Below the pieces are notes generated by a model. It saw only the letters and a program-made list of their open reading frames with translations. It ran no database searches and had not been told where the DNA came from. Of a DNA stretch of 64,000 nucleotides, positions 32,600-44,439 are shown in pieces. Location of the stretch: assembly GCF_016097555.1 (NCBI RefSeq), contig NC_054713.1, positions 2,628,525 through 2,692,524 of the forward strand, given 5' to 3'. Source of the DNA: Gigantopelta aegis (taxonomy: Eukaryota > Mollusca > Gastropoda > Neomphalida > Peltospiridae). The position numbers and the translations under genes are program-made. Numbering within the stretch: the first letter of the stretch is position 1; each line of letters opens with the position of its first letter.

Positions 32600-33925
32600 C
32601 TTTCATTACAATATGCCAAAGGAATGTTACCAAATTATAATAAAAAACCAGCTGTGCTTTCATGTCGGTCAATTTAGTGTTTTGTTTTGTTTTTTAAATA
32701 TTGCACTTCTTGTTTTGTTTTTTAAATAAAACAACTTGTGTTTTGTGCTGAAGATTTTACAGTGTTGAGGCTTTGCAATTAATTCACATTACTCATGAGA
32801 AAAGTTAGGCCGATTATTATTCAGTGGAATTAAATGTGTCACCTACTATAAACCAGTTTGATGTAAAAAGAATTTTAATAAAATTATTTTATATTACAAT
32901 TTGTGATGTATAATTTATTAATTATAATAATAATTTATTATTAATCTAGTTAATAAATTCAAATTTTTAATGTATGGTTCATGTCACTGATCCATTAACT
33001 TTTTTTAAATTACATTTACAATGACATTCTGACAACTTTATTCCCAAATAATAGAAATTATTTTAATTGGCTAATTTTTTATAGTTTAAAAACTGAGTAT
33101 TCCAAGGTGGATTTCATTTACTGCAGTGGCGAAGGAATTTTATATTTACACATTTTTACACTATTGTGAAGCAAAATATCTGAAAAGTGGGAGCACATGA
33201 CAGGAAAGGTGGGGGGAGGGGATGGGAGAGGAGGGACCGCCTGCACTGGCAGGTGAAAGGGAGCACCAGCAGCCCGATCGAATCGGTAGCAGGCGGGTGG
33301 GGGTGGTGGTGGTGCTATGGAATTTTGAATGGAGCCGTTAATGCCAAAGAGAAAGGGGTGCGCAATTTTGATTGAGGAAATATAGGTTTTGATATTAGTG
33401 AATCTAGAGTAGCTCGTTAATTATAGACCTCTATGATGCTGGGTGTCTTCCTAGGTTGCCCATAGGGCCCTTATAAAGGGCCTGACCGTTTCTGGTCGTG
33501 GCATGACAACCCAGGGGAGACTCGTGCAATTGTGTAGTTGACATTGGCAGGCAAGGCAGCTGTTCCGGGTTGGTCGATGTGATGTTGTTGGCATAGTCCT
33601 CCATGTCCTCTTTAGTGTCACCAAGAACAAGTTATCACCAGCAGCAAGTATTGGGGGTTTGGGTGGGGTAGGCTGATATTCTTTTGTTCAGCTTCCCCCG
33701 GGTGCATTGCAATTGTGTACTCGGAACCGGTATTCTTTTGTCCAGTTCCTTATTAGAGCACATACTGGGCCATTAAATGGGTGCGGGTGCATTGTTAGTC
33801 AATGCACCCAGTGTACTGATGCAGTGAGCGTGTAGTTTGTGTGTGAATCCTAGTTTTGTGTTAAGGTTGTACCTATGGTCTTAAGTCCCTATTCTAGTGA
33901 GTTCAACGGTCATTCATGACCACCC
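32600..33925. other. Intergenic, no gene seen
   Basis: AT-rich to 33180, then a G-rich patch (33205-33310) and moderately GC sequence. The 33400-34320 stretch (TTATAAAGGGCC near 33471, AATAAAGAACATGG near 34279) has a vaguely LTR-like layout, but I find no paired LTR, primer-binding site or coding region, so I make no call. Confidence 0.4.
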
Positions 33926-33973
33926 ATCCCCCTCCGTCTTTGTATAGCATTGAATACAATGACGGAGGGGGAT
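33926..33973. repeat. Near-perfect 20-bp hairpin
   Basis: ATCCCCCTCCGTCTTTGTAT and ATACAATGACGGAGGGGGAT are complementary with one mismatch, separated by an 8-base loop. No known terminator or RNA family is recognised. Confidence 0.7.
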
Positions 33974-34615
33974 TTATACAACCTAGCTATCTAATTTGAA
34001 GGGTGGTGTAAGTATTGGTTTAAAAAGCCTAGTGTTTGGCATACTTAACTTTATTACCAATGAATGAAATGTAATTAACAGTGGCAGGTAGCAATTGTAC
34101 AGTAGAACAGTTGACAGACAGGTACTTAGTTTGAAGAATTTTTATTCCCGTCCCCTAAATAGAATATCTTAGTAGCCTTACTTGGTTTGTCTTTGGGTTA
34201 TCTGGTTTTCCTGCTTGTTTTTTCTTCTGGGGCCCTAGCTGACTTACCTTAGTCAGCTAGGATTTCATGCATCAGTAATAAAGAACATGGTGCGAGTACA
34301 AAGACAAATTCGTCCAGTTTATTTACAGTTAGGTGTGGTGGGGTTCTTGATCCGTGATTGGTTGGATTGGACCACTGAGGGTTGCTGCAAAAACGAATAG
34401 GTGATATTTAGTGGTGTCCTATCCTGGTTGATTGTCTAACGATGTTGATTGGCTGGTTATTAGCCAATTGGATTGTTGCAATTTCGATCCTGTCTTAGTG
34501 GGGAAAAAATTAATAATAAATCTAATGTATCGCCAGTTGTCAACCACGGGTTTCTGAACATTAACATATTTACAGTAGAATAATATGGTTATCGTGGTTA
34601 GGTCTAGTTGGCATT

Positions 34616-35305
34616 GGCATATCTAGTGGTTATTAATCACTCGCTACCGTCCCGCCGTTAATCCCCAGGTTGAAGTGCCCGGTCGAGTGCTTAAGGTCGC
34701 TCTTCCATCCAAGGGATGTACAGGCGGGTGGTTTTGAGTAATTGTTAATTTATATTGCTAAATTTATGCCAGCTAATTTGGTTGAGCATATGCTTTTACT
34801 TTTGTCGTTTCACCGTTCTCCCCCCAGGTGGAATACGTGGTCTGTTCGAGTGCGTAGGGTGGATGTTTGACCAAGGGGGTCACAGGTGTCACGATCCAAG
34901 CATTGTCATATCTAGCGGTCCTTAAATCATTCGCTACCGTCCCGCCGTTGATCCCCGGGTTAGAGTGCTTGTGTGGTCGAGTGCTTAAGGTCGCTCTTCC
35001 ATCCAAGAGATGTACAGGCGGGTGGTTTTGAATAACTGTTAATTTATTGCTAAATTTGTGCCAGCTAATTTGGCTAGGTAGGCCTATATGCAATCTAATT
35101 AAAATTAGCTCCACTATTACGTGTGGATCTAAAGACAGCCAGTTGGAGCTCATGTCCACCAATCAAAACCTTACTTGCAGAATCCTGCCAGTGCTTTTAC
35201 TTTTGTCGTTTCACCGTTCCCTCCCCGGGTTGGAATACGTGGTCTGTTCGAGTGCGTAGGGTGGATGTTCCACCCAGGGAGTCACGGGTGTCACGAGTTA
35301 AGCAT
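34616..35305. repeat. Diverged tandem duplication (P-Q-P'-Q')
   Basis: Block P (TCGCTACCGTCCCGCCGTTR, GTGCTTAAGGTCGCTCTTCC) occurs at 34616 and 34908. Block Q (TTTACTTTTGTCGTTTCACC, AATACGTGGTCTGTTCGAGT) occurs at 34791 and 35191. A 115-bp unrelated piece separates P' from Q'. Open frames on both strands cross it. The GC content is higher than surroundings. Confidence 0.75.
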
Positions 35306-35309
35306 CGTA

Positions 35310-37250
35310 TTAATTACTTAATGCAAGTTGATTAAATTTTGTATTTATCTTGACCTCTTATCCGGTAACGGTGCAGGGGGTGGGGGTCAAAACCCCTTCT
35401 GGCGCTAGTACATTTTCTTCCCTAAAATTAAAAAAAATATTTTTTGGGAGAGCATGACTCGACCTCCCCCTATAAAGTTCGTTCGCAACAACCTAGACCC
35501 CCTCCCCCGCTAAAATTCCTGTAGGCCTACACGCTCCTGTTCATGCGTTCGCCCGCAAACACACGTGTTAAATCCGTAATTTATTTTGTACGCTGGTCCG
35601 GATAGTGTTCCAGTACGAATTTACTTTCAAATCTCGTCGAGTAACGCAAATTCTCGACCTCTCGTGTATTCCATTTACGGACGCCGGTTTGTTGGAGCAG
35701 GTGAGGATTTTGACGAGGTGGCAATGTATTTTCTATGTATCCGATTTTGGTTTCTTTGCTTTTAAAATAATTATTAAAGTCGCATTCATATTTTGTTTAA
35801 CCGAATCGAATTCGAACTAGGCATTTTTTATGTCGCCGACATCGGAAATTTATAGGCCTATCAAGTATCAGAATTTGGGGGGGGGGGGGGGTAAATATTT
35901 TTTTTAGTTTTTAGGGGAAATAAAAATATTTAAATATATCTCAAAGAAGGATAAATATTAGGCTCAAATCTGCAATAGAATATGCAATTAAGCATTTTTG
36001 TGTTGGAGTTGGACGCCCTTGTAAGTGTCAATGTCAGCTTTCAATGTCAAGGACAAATCCGGTTACCTGCAACTGTTGACCTTGGTGCATTTTTTTAAAC
36101 CTGGAATTCCCAGTTTGTATTATATAACAATGCATAAAATAACTATGATCATCTTATTAATTTATAATTTAGTTGTTTAGTTTGTTGTCCACCAGTGTGA
36201 AGCACTACCAAAGCTTTATATAAATATTAATTTTGGGCCAATGTTTTAAAGTGCTGTGCCAGATGTATGATGTATTGAGCTATATCAATCAAGATATTAT
36301 TTAATATGATTAGAAAATTAAAAAACAAATTGTAAAAAAATTATATACCGGTATATTTTCCATTTAAAAATATTCCCCTGAAAAACAGAACCAGCTGAAT
36401 TCGTTAAAACAAATACAAAAGAAAACATTTAAAAAAAAAGAAAAAAAAAAAGTGTCTTTAATGCTTGCTAACGTTAACAATATTATAAAAGAACTGAATA
36501 TTAGCCCCAGTACTGAAACAAAATACAGGGGCGTAGCCAGAAATTTTCTTAGAATTACGCACGCCAAAGGCGTGCCTGAGCGGGGGTATTCGGGGGGCGT
36601 CCCTCTGTGAAAATTTTGAAACTCAGGACGCCTGTAGATGCATTTTTAAAAATCTTTTTTCGAATCAATTTTAAGAGGATATTTTATAGAACAATTACAG
36701 CCTCCCTCGACCTATTCCCGGATTTTGTTTTTGCAATACGTACTGTGCGTAATGAGCGCTACGCCTTTGAAATAGATAAATACTCATTTGTAGGGATTCC
36801 TTTTTGCGATTTGCGGTGGCTATGCTACTTTCACTTCATCGATGGTACTTATATACTACAGTGACGTTCCAAATGTGGGTTTTTTAAAACTCATTATGCG
36901 ATGTTAGTATTGTTCAATTTTTGTGACACTTTTGGATTCCTGTTTACGTTAAAACTGTTTTTAACATATGTAAAATTATAGCCAATCCAATAGTATGTCT
37001 ACAAGCGGTCCGAGCACATTTCTTTAAAAATGTTTTAAAACTGTAGACTGTCGCAAGTTACAACTGTTGCAATATAACGTTGTTTACTGGTTTGCTGCGC
37101 AGCAAGTATCTAAAAATCTGTCTAAAACATTTGTCGGAATACCAGTAGTATGTCTGCATGAATAAACTTCCTGTAATTGTGAAGTTTGCCAGTTTTAATT
37201 TCTGAACGTTTACAGATCATGACGTAACCGATTTGCGGTTCGCGTAAATT
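35310..37250. other. Intergenic, no gene seen
   Basis: It contains a 15-G run near 35877, A/T-rich sequence, and at 36525-36620 a GC-richer stretch (GGGGCGTAGCCAGAAATTTT, ACGCCAAAGGCGTGCCTGAG) that looks like the edge of a dispersed repeat. Open frames here show no homology I recognise. Confidence 0.4.
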
Positions 37251-37489
37251 TAATTTTGCGTAACCGACACGCGAACAGAACGGCGGTTCACGTGAAATAT
37301 TGTGCCCTGAACTGGCTTGTTGGCTTAAACGAGATATGGGAATACCATGTGTTATGGCTTTTAAAAAAAGATGCCGTACCAACAATTTTTCTGCGACACA
37401 AAACAAATGACAACAAGCCGACGCCATCCACACCGAAACAACCTTGGGGTGCATATCGTCAATGTCCCAAATTGCGTTATGCTTTCAAC

Positions 37490-37632
37490 TCCGGTCAAGT
37501 TTGTTTTCTCATGCACGGTTCGTGCAATCATCGAGATCCGATTTGTTGTCGTTTGCATCTCGTTCATTTGTGAGATTTTTCTTTACAGTTCAAGAACATT
37601 AAAACAATAAAGTACAGACAAGTAAGTATCTA
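37490..37632. mobile_element. Partial copy of the 0.8-kb TTAA element
   Basis: TTTGTTTTCTCATGCACGGT, GATCCGATTTGTTGTCGTTT and ACAATAAAGTACAGACAAGT match 17903-18025 and 42285-42410. It breaks off at 37632, where a different short element (TAGTCCGTCCCATCCTAC..) begins. Confidence 0.7.
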
Positions 37633-37635
37633 TAG

Positions 37636-37801
37636 CCTAGTCCGTCCCATCCTACAAAAATGTAGGGTTTTTTTGTAAAAAGAGAAAAAAAGAAAGAAAA
37701 AAAGAAGCTAATTTTGTATGCATCTTAGAAAACAATCGGCTCAGAAATAAATGACTTGTAAATTCCATAGTATGATTAAAGGCGTTCCCTGTAAAACAGA
37801 C
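37636..37801. mobile_element. Short MITE, family TAGTCYGTCCCA
   Basis: The left end is TAGTCCGTCCCATCCTAC and the right end TCCCTGTAAAACAGACTA. A related copy in opposite orientation is at about 45618-45776 (CTGTCCCACAGGGAACGCTT ... TAGGATAGGACGGTCTA). End sequence also appears at 39240-39256 (GATGGGACGGACTA). Confidence 0.6.
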
Positions 37802-37855
37802 TATAAATACATTAAATTAATTTTACTATACCTCCCACAGAGAAAACCTTTTTTC

Positions 37856-39068
37856 AGAGTATGACAAATATTTTGAAAAGTCACTAGCCACAGGGCTAGT
37901 GGGTTTGTGAAAACCACTAGCCCACCAAGATAAAGCACTAGCCCAAATTCCTGATCAATTATAACTGGATTTTTATATAATTTTTGTAACATTACACATT
38001 TACGAGTATAACAGTAAAATAAAACAAACACTTAAATCATGTTGTAACTTTCAATTTTTTGTCGTGTCGTACGTTTTGTCTTTTGTCAAGTGTGATCCAT
38101 CGTCATTGTCCCGTTTTCGTTTTTGCCCTCCCCCCGGGGAAAAATAATTGAGCAAACTCTTGGTTAGTATCTAAACACACTATCAAAATAATTAAATTTA
38201 AATGAGGGTACGACAGTGTGACACACAGTAATAGATGGTTCAGTGTATTTGGTAGTTGGTTATATATTTAGGGCCTACTATTTATGTCGCCAGGAACGGT
38301 GATGCCAAATACAGGGCATTATTCCGTGTCAGACCGATATCAAAAGAATATAATGGCGACATCTAATCCGTTGTTAATTGATGAACAAAAAAGGTATTAT
38401 CTTGTATCGGCAGCTGTGACGTATTATCCAAACCGCTACACGTAATAGGCCAAGCCGAGTCACTGCATATGCGGTTACCATTAAAGTAAATTGTTTTCCT
38501 GATTGCCGATAACCACATGTTAGCAAAGTGTTAAATTAGAAAACAATAGGTAAATAAAACAAACACTGAAATTCAAAGCATGGCTGGGGTTTACTTGATT
38601 GAGATTAACCTGTCGTCGCGATTGGTGATTTCCAAGTTCTTAGCCTAAAACATATGTGCGAGATTAACTACCACGTGACATGTCTAACCAATCAAAACAT
38701 GCATGTCATTAGACTTTATTTCCTGTGCCAGAAACTTGAAAGGGAAAGGTAAACAATGCATGCCGTAACTGTGACAATGTAGAGACAGCATGTTACTGCA
38801 GTTTGCAGACCTAGCTCAAGTGGATTATTATTATATACTGATTGCGTTGTTGATATTATTCGATGACAAACGTCACAATCAAATTTATTAAACGAAATTT
38901 CAGCCGAGAGAAAAAGAAAGAAAGAAAAAAAAATCCCACGATCGAGCGATGACGAGAGGAGGGGAGAAACCACTAGCCCGCAGGGGCTAGTGGTTTTGCG
39001 TTTCTCACTAGCCCGAACTTAAAAACCACTAGCCACGGGCGTCAGGCTAGCGGATTTGTCGAACTCTG
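37856..39068. mobile_element. hAT-like non-autonomous element, 1.2 kb
   Basis: The left end AGAGTATGACAAAT and right end ATTTGTCGAACTCTG are imperfect inverted repeats of the CAGNGTTCGACAAA style seen in hAT elements. The 8-bp CTTTTTTC occurs directly on both sides (37848-37855 and 39069-39076), matching the 8-bp hAT target duplication. CACTAGCC/GGCTAGTG motifs repeat near both ends, like subterminal transposase-binding repeats. No transposase frame is seen. Confidence 0.8.
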
Positions 39069-39091
39069 CTTTTTTCATACTATGGAATGTG

Positions 39092-39465
39092 CTATAAGTT
39101 ATTTATTTCTGAGCAGACTGTTCTGACAACTGTACACAAAAAAATAGTATTGTTTTGTTATTTCCAAAACACTTTTCCTTTTTTTTTTTTTACGTCAAAC
39201 TAAACTGAAATTATTCACACAAAAAAACATCTTCATAGATGGATGGGACGGACTAAAAGTCGTTTTTGTTTATTTTTTAAAATTAAAATAAGTTATTTAT
39301 TTCTAAGCAGACTGTTTTCACAACTGCACACAAAAAATAGTATTGTTTTGTTATTTCCAAAACACTTTCACTTCTTCTTTTACGTCGAACTAAACTGAAA
39401 TTATTCACACAAAAAAACATCTTCATAGACTAAAAGTCGTTTTTGTTTATTTCTTAAAATTACCG
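39092..39465. repeat. Tandem duplication, period about 195 bp
   Basis: AAGTTATTTATTTCTRAGCA through AACACTTT and CGTCRAACTAAACTGAAATT to ACTAAAAGTCGTTTTTGTTT occurs twice (39095 and 39290) with small differences. It is related to the TAGTCYGTCCCA MITE. Confidence 0.8.
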
Positions 39466-39825
39466 ATATCGGGTTCACTTGACTCGTAGAATTCGTAGAG
39501 TATTAGAACATACAGTGTAGCAAAATAATTCGCACGAAAAGCTGAAGAACAAAACAAGAATAAAAGTTGTAAATTAGTGGTAAGCTGCCTCCACGACCAT
39601 TTTCATCGTCATCTGTCAGGCCGGTGGTTCGTCGGAAGATGTTCTAGGTTCAAACTGGTACGGTATTATTTGTTGTGTTGCACAAATATTAGTCCAGTCG
39701 TCATTACTACACTATTCATCATCGAAAGAAGAATCGCATGATCAAGCTTGGCAGTTGTTGACGGTCCCACTTTCGCTTGCACTGGAAGTCATCTCGTGGT
39801 AGGTTTCTGTGAATCGCGTTCCCTT

Positions 39826-39860
39826 CGTGACGTCACGGCTATTTAAAGGCAAATGTTTTT
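39826..39860 (+). promoter_or_regulatory. Candidate promoter: CRE octamer plus TATA-like box
   Basis: CGTGACGTCACGG (a perfect CRE palindrome) is followed 6 bp later by TATTTAAAGG. The arrangement resembles a core promoter facing plus. GAPDH begins 6 kb downstream and probably has a 5' untranslated exon, but I cannot connect the two. It may equally belong to a mobile element. Confidence 0.25.
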
Positions 39861-40229
39861 ACCGAGAATTTTACTCGGTCGTTTCCGGCAGTGTTCTACG
39901 GGAGTGATGTTTTAATACTTTTATGGGGCATTTTCATAATTATTGATTTACATATCGTAAATTATTATTGCAATGAATTAAGAAAGCATTTAATTGTGGA
40001 ATTTGAAATTTTAGTGTATGGTCTGGCACATCACTTTTAACTACATGATTATGATAATCATAATGTGATTATTATACCATCCTCTCAAAGACCTGGAATG
40101 TGAAAACTAAAGAATTCCCTATGTCTTCTCCCACCCCCACCCCCATCTGAGGTATTGAATTATTAGTTATCAACTGAGTATTGCATTAAGCATTGCAAAC
40201 GATGAAGTGTTACGGTTTGGATTCACAGA

Positions 40230-40288
40230 AAATATCTAACCCTAACCCTAATCCTCACCTTCACCCTAACCCCTAACCCTAACTAAAA
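40230..40288. repeat. Interstitial telomere-like repeats
   Basis: CTAACCCTAACCCTAATCC and CACCCTAACCCCTAACCCTA are degenerate (CCCTAA)n units, the complement of the TTAGGG telomere repeat common to most animals. Confidence 0.75.
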
Positions 40289-40299
40289 ATAATAAGAGG

Positions 40300-41960
40300 T
40301 GGAAACAGGGCGGATGTTATACCAGATTCGAACTCGAAAAGGAACATTTTCTTTTTCAGAATCTTGATTAGCTTAGTTGCTGTCTTTGTAGTCAATTGAA
40401 AATTGATTAGCATCTACTTTTTAATGTTTTAAAATTGTGTAGCAATCTATAAAACTTGCATAACGAATCATGACACGATACTAAACAAAATGCTTCCTGC
40501 CAGTGAGACTGTAGCCAAGCACTGACCACTCGACTGCAGAGAATCGTAAAAAAAACCTTGCGTTTTAATACTTATAAAGCTCATATAGGTGTATTGTGAC
40601 AGAATGAGCTGAACATTAGGGAACAAAACAAATGTAATTCCACATCTTGTCTTCTGTGATAAATATCTTTAAAATAATCCTTGTCGAGAACATTTTACAC
40701 AGAATGAGAATATCCAAAATGACCAAGTTTTTAAAGGCAAAACAGCGATATAGGATTACGAAATAAAGCATGTTGGTTTTGTAGAACAAAATGTTTTAAA
40801 AGGTATTGTATATAGCTATTTCTCACCCTCACACTAATGTTTTTTGGTTTTTTAAATTTGTTGGAGGAGTGGGTTCACGAGGATAACTTGCCAGGAAAGG
40901 TGTGTTCATATTCGCAAAGTATTTTTTGATTCAGTGTTCGCATGTCTCATGAACACTGATCAGATGCCCTGGAAAAAAAGCCTTTAAATTGTACCTAAAT
41001 TTTTCCAAGACTGAAATCAAACTTACATCAATGCTTATTAGATGTTATAATTTATAACAAAATGCAAGTCTGTGTAAAATTAATAGAACATGGAAGTCTA
41101 TCATCACCATATTTTTTATATATGTGGCCGAGTGCATAAAGCACCCTCACACAAAAACTTCACAAGTTTGATATCGATTATATTCTTTAATCCATGATGA
41201 TGACATATAGTTGTAATGTATATGATATGGAGAGTTTGCGCCAAACATCTTTCTCTTGCCAGATATTCTCTCTCTCTCTCTCTGAACTGTCTTTCACTCC
41301 AGTCACATTGATAACATCACGCACACCTGACCAATACTGGCAGACCATTACTGTCTTGGGTTCCTTAAGATGGCCCCAGTGACAGTGTTCACCATATATA
41401 TTAATGTCCCAAGTGTCTTGGAAGAATTTCCCAAGTACCTTAAGTCTAAATAAAGAGAAATAAACCTTGGATGCCTTAGTGGTGTTCATGCATGTTTAGT
41501 ATAATAAAAGATTATGCTGGGTGCTTTAGTTGAACCCCTCACATATATTACAAGTTCAAAGTTACTTCCCTTACCACAGGACTACACGTATTTCCGTTTT
41601 GTTAATTTGGTGAAGATGGGTAAAATTGTGTTGAAATTGCAGATGAATAGTGTGAAGCACAAATTGAATAGTCAAATATAAAGAATTGTCATATACATGT
41701 AATAGTGTATGCATGTAATGTCATATTTTGAGGGCCTTAAAAAGTTAATTTCTGACTTGAAATGGCTCTTAAAAGGCCTTAAATTTGATTGCTGATTTGA
41801 TGTCGTAGTGCTTTCCAGACAGTTCGTCCATGGATGATTTGTCCACTCGATGACTGCATTTTTTTCAAACATATTAATAGTTATTTCTTTGACATTGTAA
41901 TCGTTTCTTAACATTATTTTGTGGTATACTATAACCAAAAAAGTAAAATAGTTAGAATTC
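40300..41960. other. Intergenic, no gene seen
   Basis: AT-rich unique sequence with a short (CT)n at 41267-41283. A phrase CAATTGAAAATTGATTAGCA at 40394 also occurs at 30430, marking another dispersed repeat. No exon structure. Confidence 0.5.
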
Positions 41961-41964
41961 AACA

Positions 41965-42787
41965 TTAAAGGGCCACACCCTAGTTACGTTTATTTGTTAA
42001 CCATTACAGCGTTGTTTTTCGCTATTAAACCCCATTTTTCACAAATAAAATTGCACTTTACTTACATTTTATTATTTAGAATACACATTTCCATTCACTT
42101 GAAGTGCTTTTTGGTAATCCTGATGTTTGTAAAACCACGAAATGCATTTTTTGCATTTTTTCACAAGACGTGTTGTCGAGAGAAAAACGTTAAGCGAGGT
42201 CCAATTTATTTTTAGAGGGGATATTTCCATTTCAATGTCACAGACGTTGGTATATCACGTGACCGTTATCATTTTGGTTCGGTTTGTTTTCTCGTGCACG
42301 GTTTGGGCAATCAACATCCGATTTGTTGCCGTTTGCTAGTTGTTCATTTGTGAGATTTTTCTTCACAGTTCGTGAACATTTTCAGTAACAATAAAGTTCA
42401 GACAAGTAAGTGTCTCAATACAAAATGTTACAAACCCTTAAAACCAATAATTTTGCTAAGTCTTACGATATCTGGAGAGGGGATACAACCAGGACAGAAC
42501 AGTTGGAATATGTCCAGGAGAGGTGAAACGAACGCACCCCAAGTCTGAAATTTGTCGTGACGTAGGCATTGTTGTGCTTAGAGCGACATCTACCGGTGAC
42601 ATCAGAATACTAACTTTCAAAATTATTTCAAGCAATTGGGACATGGGGATTCCCATGGTATTTATCGATATAAAACCTGCTTTTTCACTCCATTTGATGA
42701 AAACTTGATCTAAGTGTGTTACAGGTTTGTAGATTAACCAAATTATAATTTATTTTTGCTGGATGGAACTAGGGTGTGCGGCTTTAA
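41965..42787. mobile_element. TTAA-flanked transposon remnant, 0.8 kb (copy 2)
   Basis: TTAA-AGGGCCACACCCTAGTTA at the left and AACTAGGGTGTGCGGCT-TTAA at the right form a clear TIR. The interior matches 17579-18411 closely. The better-preserved right end here defines the element boundary. Confidence 0.8.
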
Positions 42788-43210
42788 TATCCAATTTTTA
42801 TTAACTGTATTCATTATCATGCGGACGATTCGTCCACTCGCTCGTACATTATCTCACGTTACGATGTGGTAAATAGGTCGGAAGACTTTATTGCCCCCAA
42901 CACCCCACCCCACCCCCCTATGTCATGTTCTCCTTCAATGGCTTAAATTCTATCCACTGTACCCTCCCTCGTCACATGTTATCCCCATATGCCTAATAAC
43001 CGAAATAAAATAAAAACTTGTCTTCAATTCCAATTTAATTAAATGTACATTAAAAAACAATTCAACAAAACAACAAATGTCATTCAAAAGTTAACATATT
43101 TAACATATTTGACATTAGTAGAAATGAACAAGCGAATGTTTTTGGTCAATTAAATAGTGTAGAATCGATGAATGGTATTTCGTCGTTGTTAACTGCACTA
43201 ATCACTGTAG

Positions 43211-43279
43211 GAGATTATCCATTCAAATATCACTGGAAGAGAAACGTCCAACAGTCAGCCGACTAATGAATGGATAATC
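43211..43279. repeat. Inverted repeat, 15-bp arms
   Basis: GAGATTATCCATTCA (43211) and TGAATGGATAATCTC (43265) enclose about 40 bp. It sits just beyond the 3' end of the MULE transposase remnant on the minus strand. Confidence 0.7.
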
Positions 43280-43351
43280 TCGCAACAGCATGAATCAATT
43301 CTTTGGCAGTGATTTCGTCATTGGTGTATGCTGTTATTGTCATTTCAAAAT

Positions 43352-43920
43352 TCAATACTTACTGGCATTCCAAATATGGACCAGTTGTCCACCTTCCACA
43401 CGGTGCTTCGAAGCCATGACGTTCAACACTTTTGGCGGTATGTTGTTTATACTGCATAGTCTTTCGAACTGACTTTCTATGTCATCCGCTGGCAGGTATG
43501 GCAGGCACAGGATCTGTTTAAGAAATTTGTGTACGCTGCCCCTTTCGTTGTAAGATTTCTCAAGCCCTTCCTGGTGTATTCTTTTGAATACAGCTTGTGT
43601 CCAGTGGAATAGCATCCCTAAGAAAAGTAAAGTATTATTCAGTTTATTTACTTTAAAAAGTAAAATTATGCAATTTATGTAGTAGTAGACTACAATAATT
43701 ATTTTAACCTGATGACAACCATATGTAAAACAACTGCAAAAAAACCTAAAGTAAAGTATAATTTTAATCGACTTTTTAATAGAACTTTTATGACATACTT
43801 TTATTTCCACCTCAGGTAGAATTGCGCGTATGCAGCCCACTTTACTGCTTCAAAGTCTGAGACAGTCCTTTGGACTTGAGGCTGGAGGTCCATTTTTCCC
43901 AGTAGGGCACTGAAGACCTA
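43352..43920 (-). pseudogene. Broken MULE transposase, C-terminal part
   Basis: Read on the minus strand, an upstream segment (43810-43910) carries a VSDFEA-type motif. The next segment (43352-43620) carries LFHWTQAVFKRIHQEGLEK, then LCLPYLPADDIESQFERL and VHIWNAS. This order (DFE, then FHWTQAV, then LPxLP) is the pattern of the Mutator-like transposase domain. Between DFEA and the acidic strand the frame shifts, and a second single-base shift precedes LFHW next to a plausible intron (acceptor TTTCTTAG), so the copy is not functional. A 126-codon minus-strand frame at 44053-44433 may be diverged upstream sequence. Confidence 0.75.
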
Positions 43921-44439
43921 TAAATTATGAGAAATGTGAATTAGAAATTCGTTCGTGAATGAAAGGAAAATGATAATGTTGTGTAACTATAAATATGTTG
44001 TACTTTAGGTTTAAAATAACTGATTTAACAAAGAAGAGATGCTGTCAATATTTTAAACCGTTTTATGCTTACCTCTAAATAGTCGACGGTCTGTCACCGT
44101 GACATCAAGATGACTGTCAAGGGAACCTGGGTCAGCACCTCTCCCGATCTGACGAAGGCATGGAATCCGAATAACTGGATGAATGGGGGCGACGTAATAA
44201 AAAGCCAGTGGACAAATCAACTGCATCCCGTCGTAGTGACTCAAATTGTGTGTGTGGGAAGACATTAAGTTATAAGATTCATTGACATCAAACAAAGCTT
44301 GTCCGCTTAAAAAAGTTTTGCGGGAACTGTTAGTGCATACAAATTTCCACTTACTGATGGTATTATGTAACAAAACAATTATTGACCACATCTGGACAAT
44401 AATAGGTTTTATGAACCCATTAGATCCAGACATTTTAAC

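Noticed and set aside
33410..34330. Solo LTR (TTATAAAG near the left, AATAAAG near the right)
   Set aside because: No second copy, no TG..CA ends with target duplication and no retroelement coding sequence were found.
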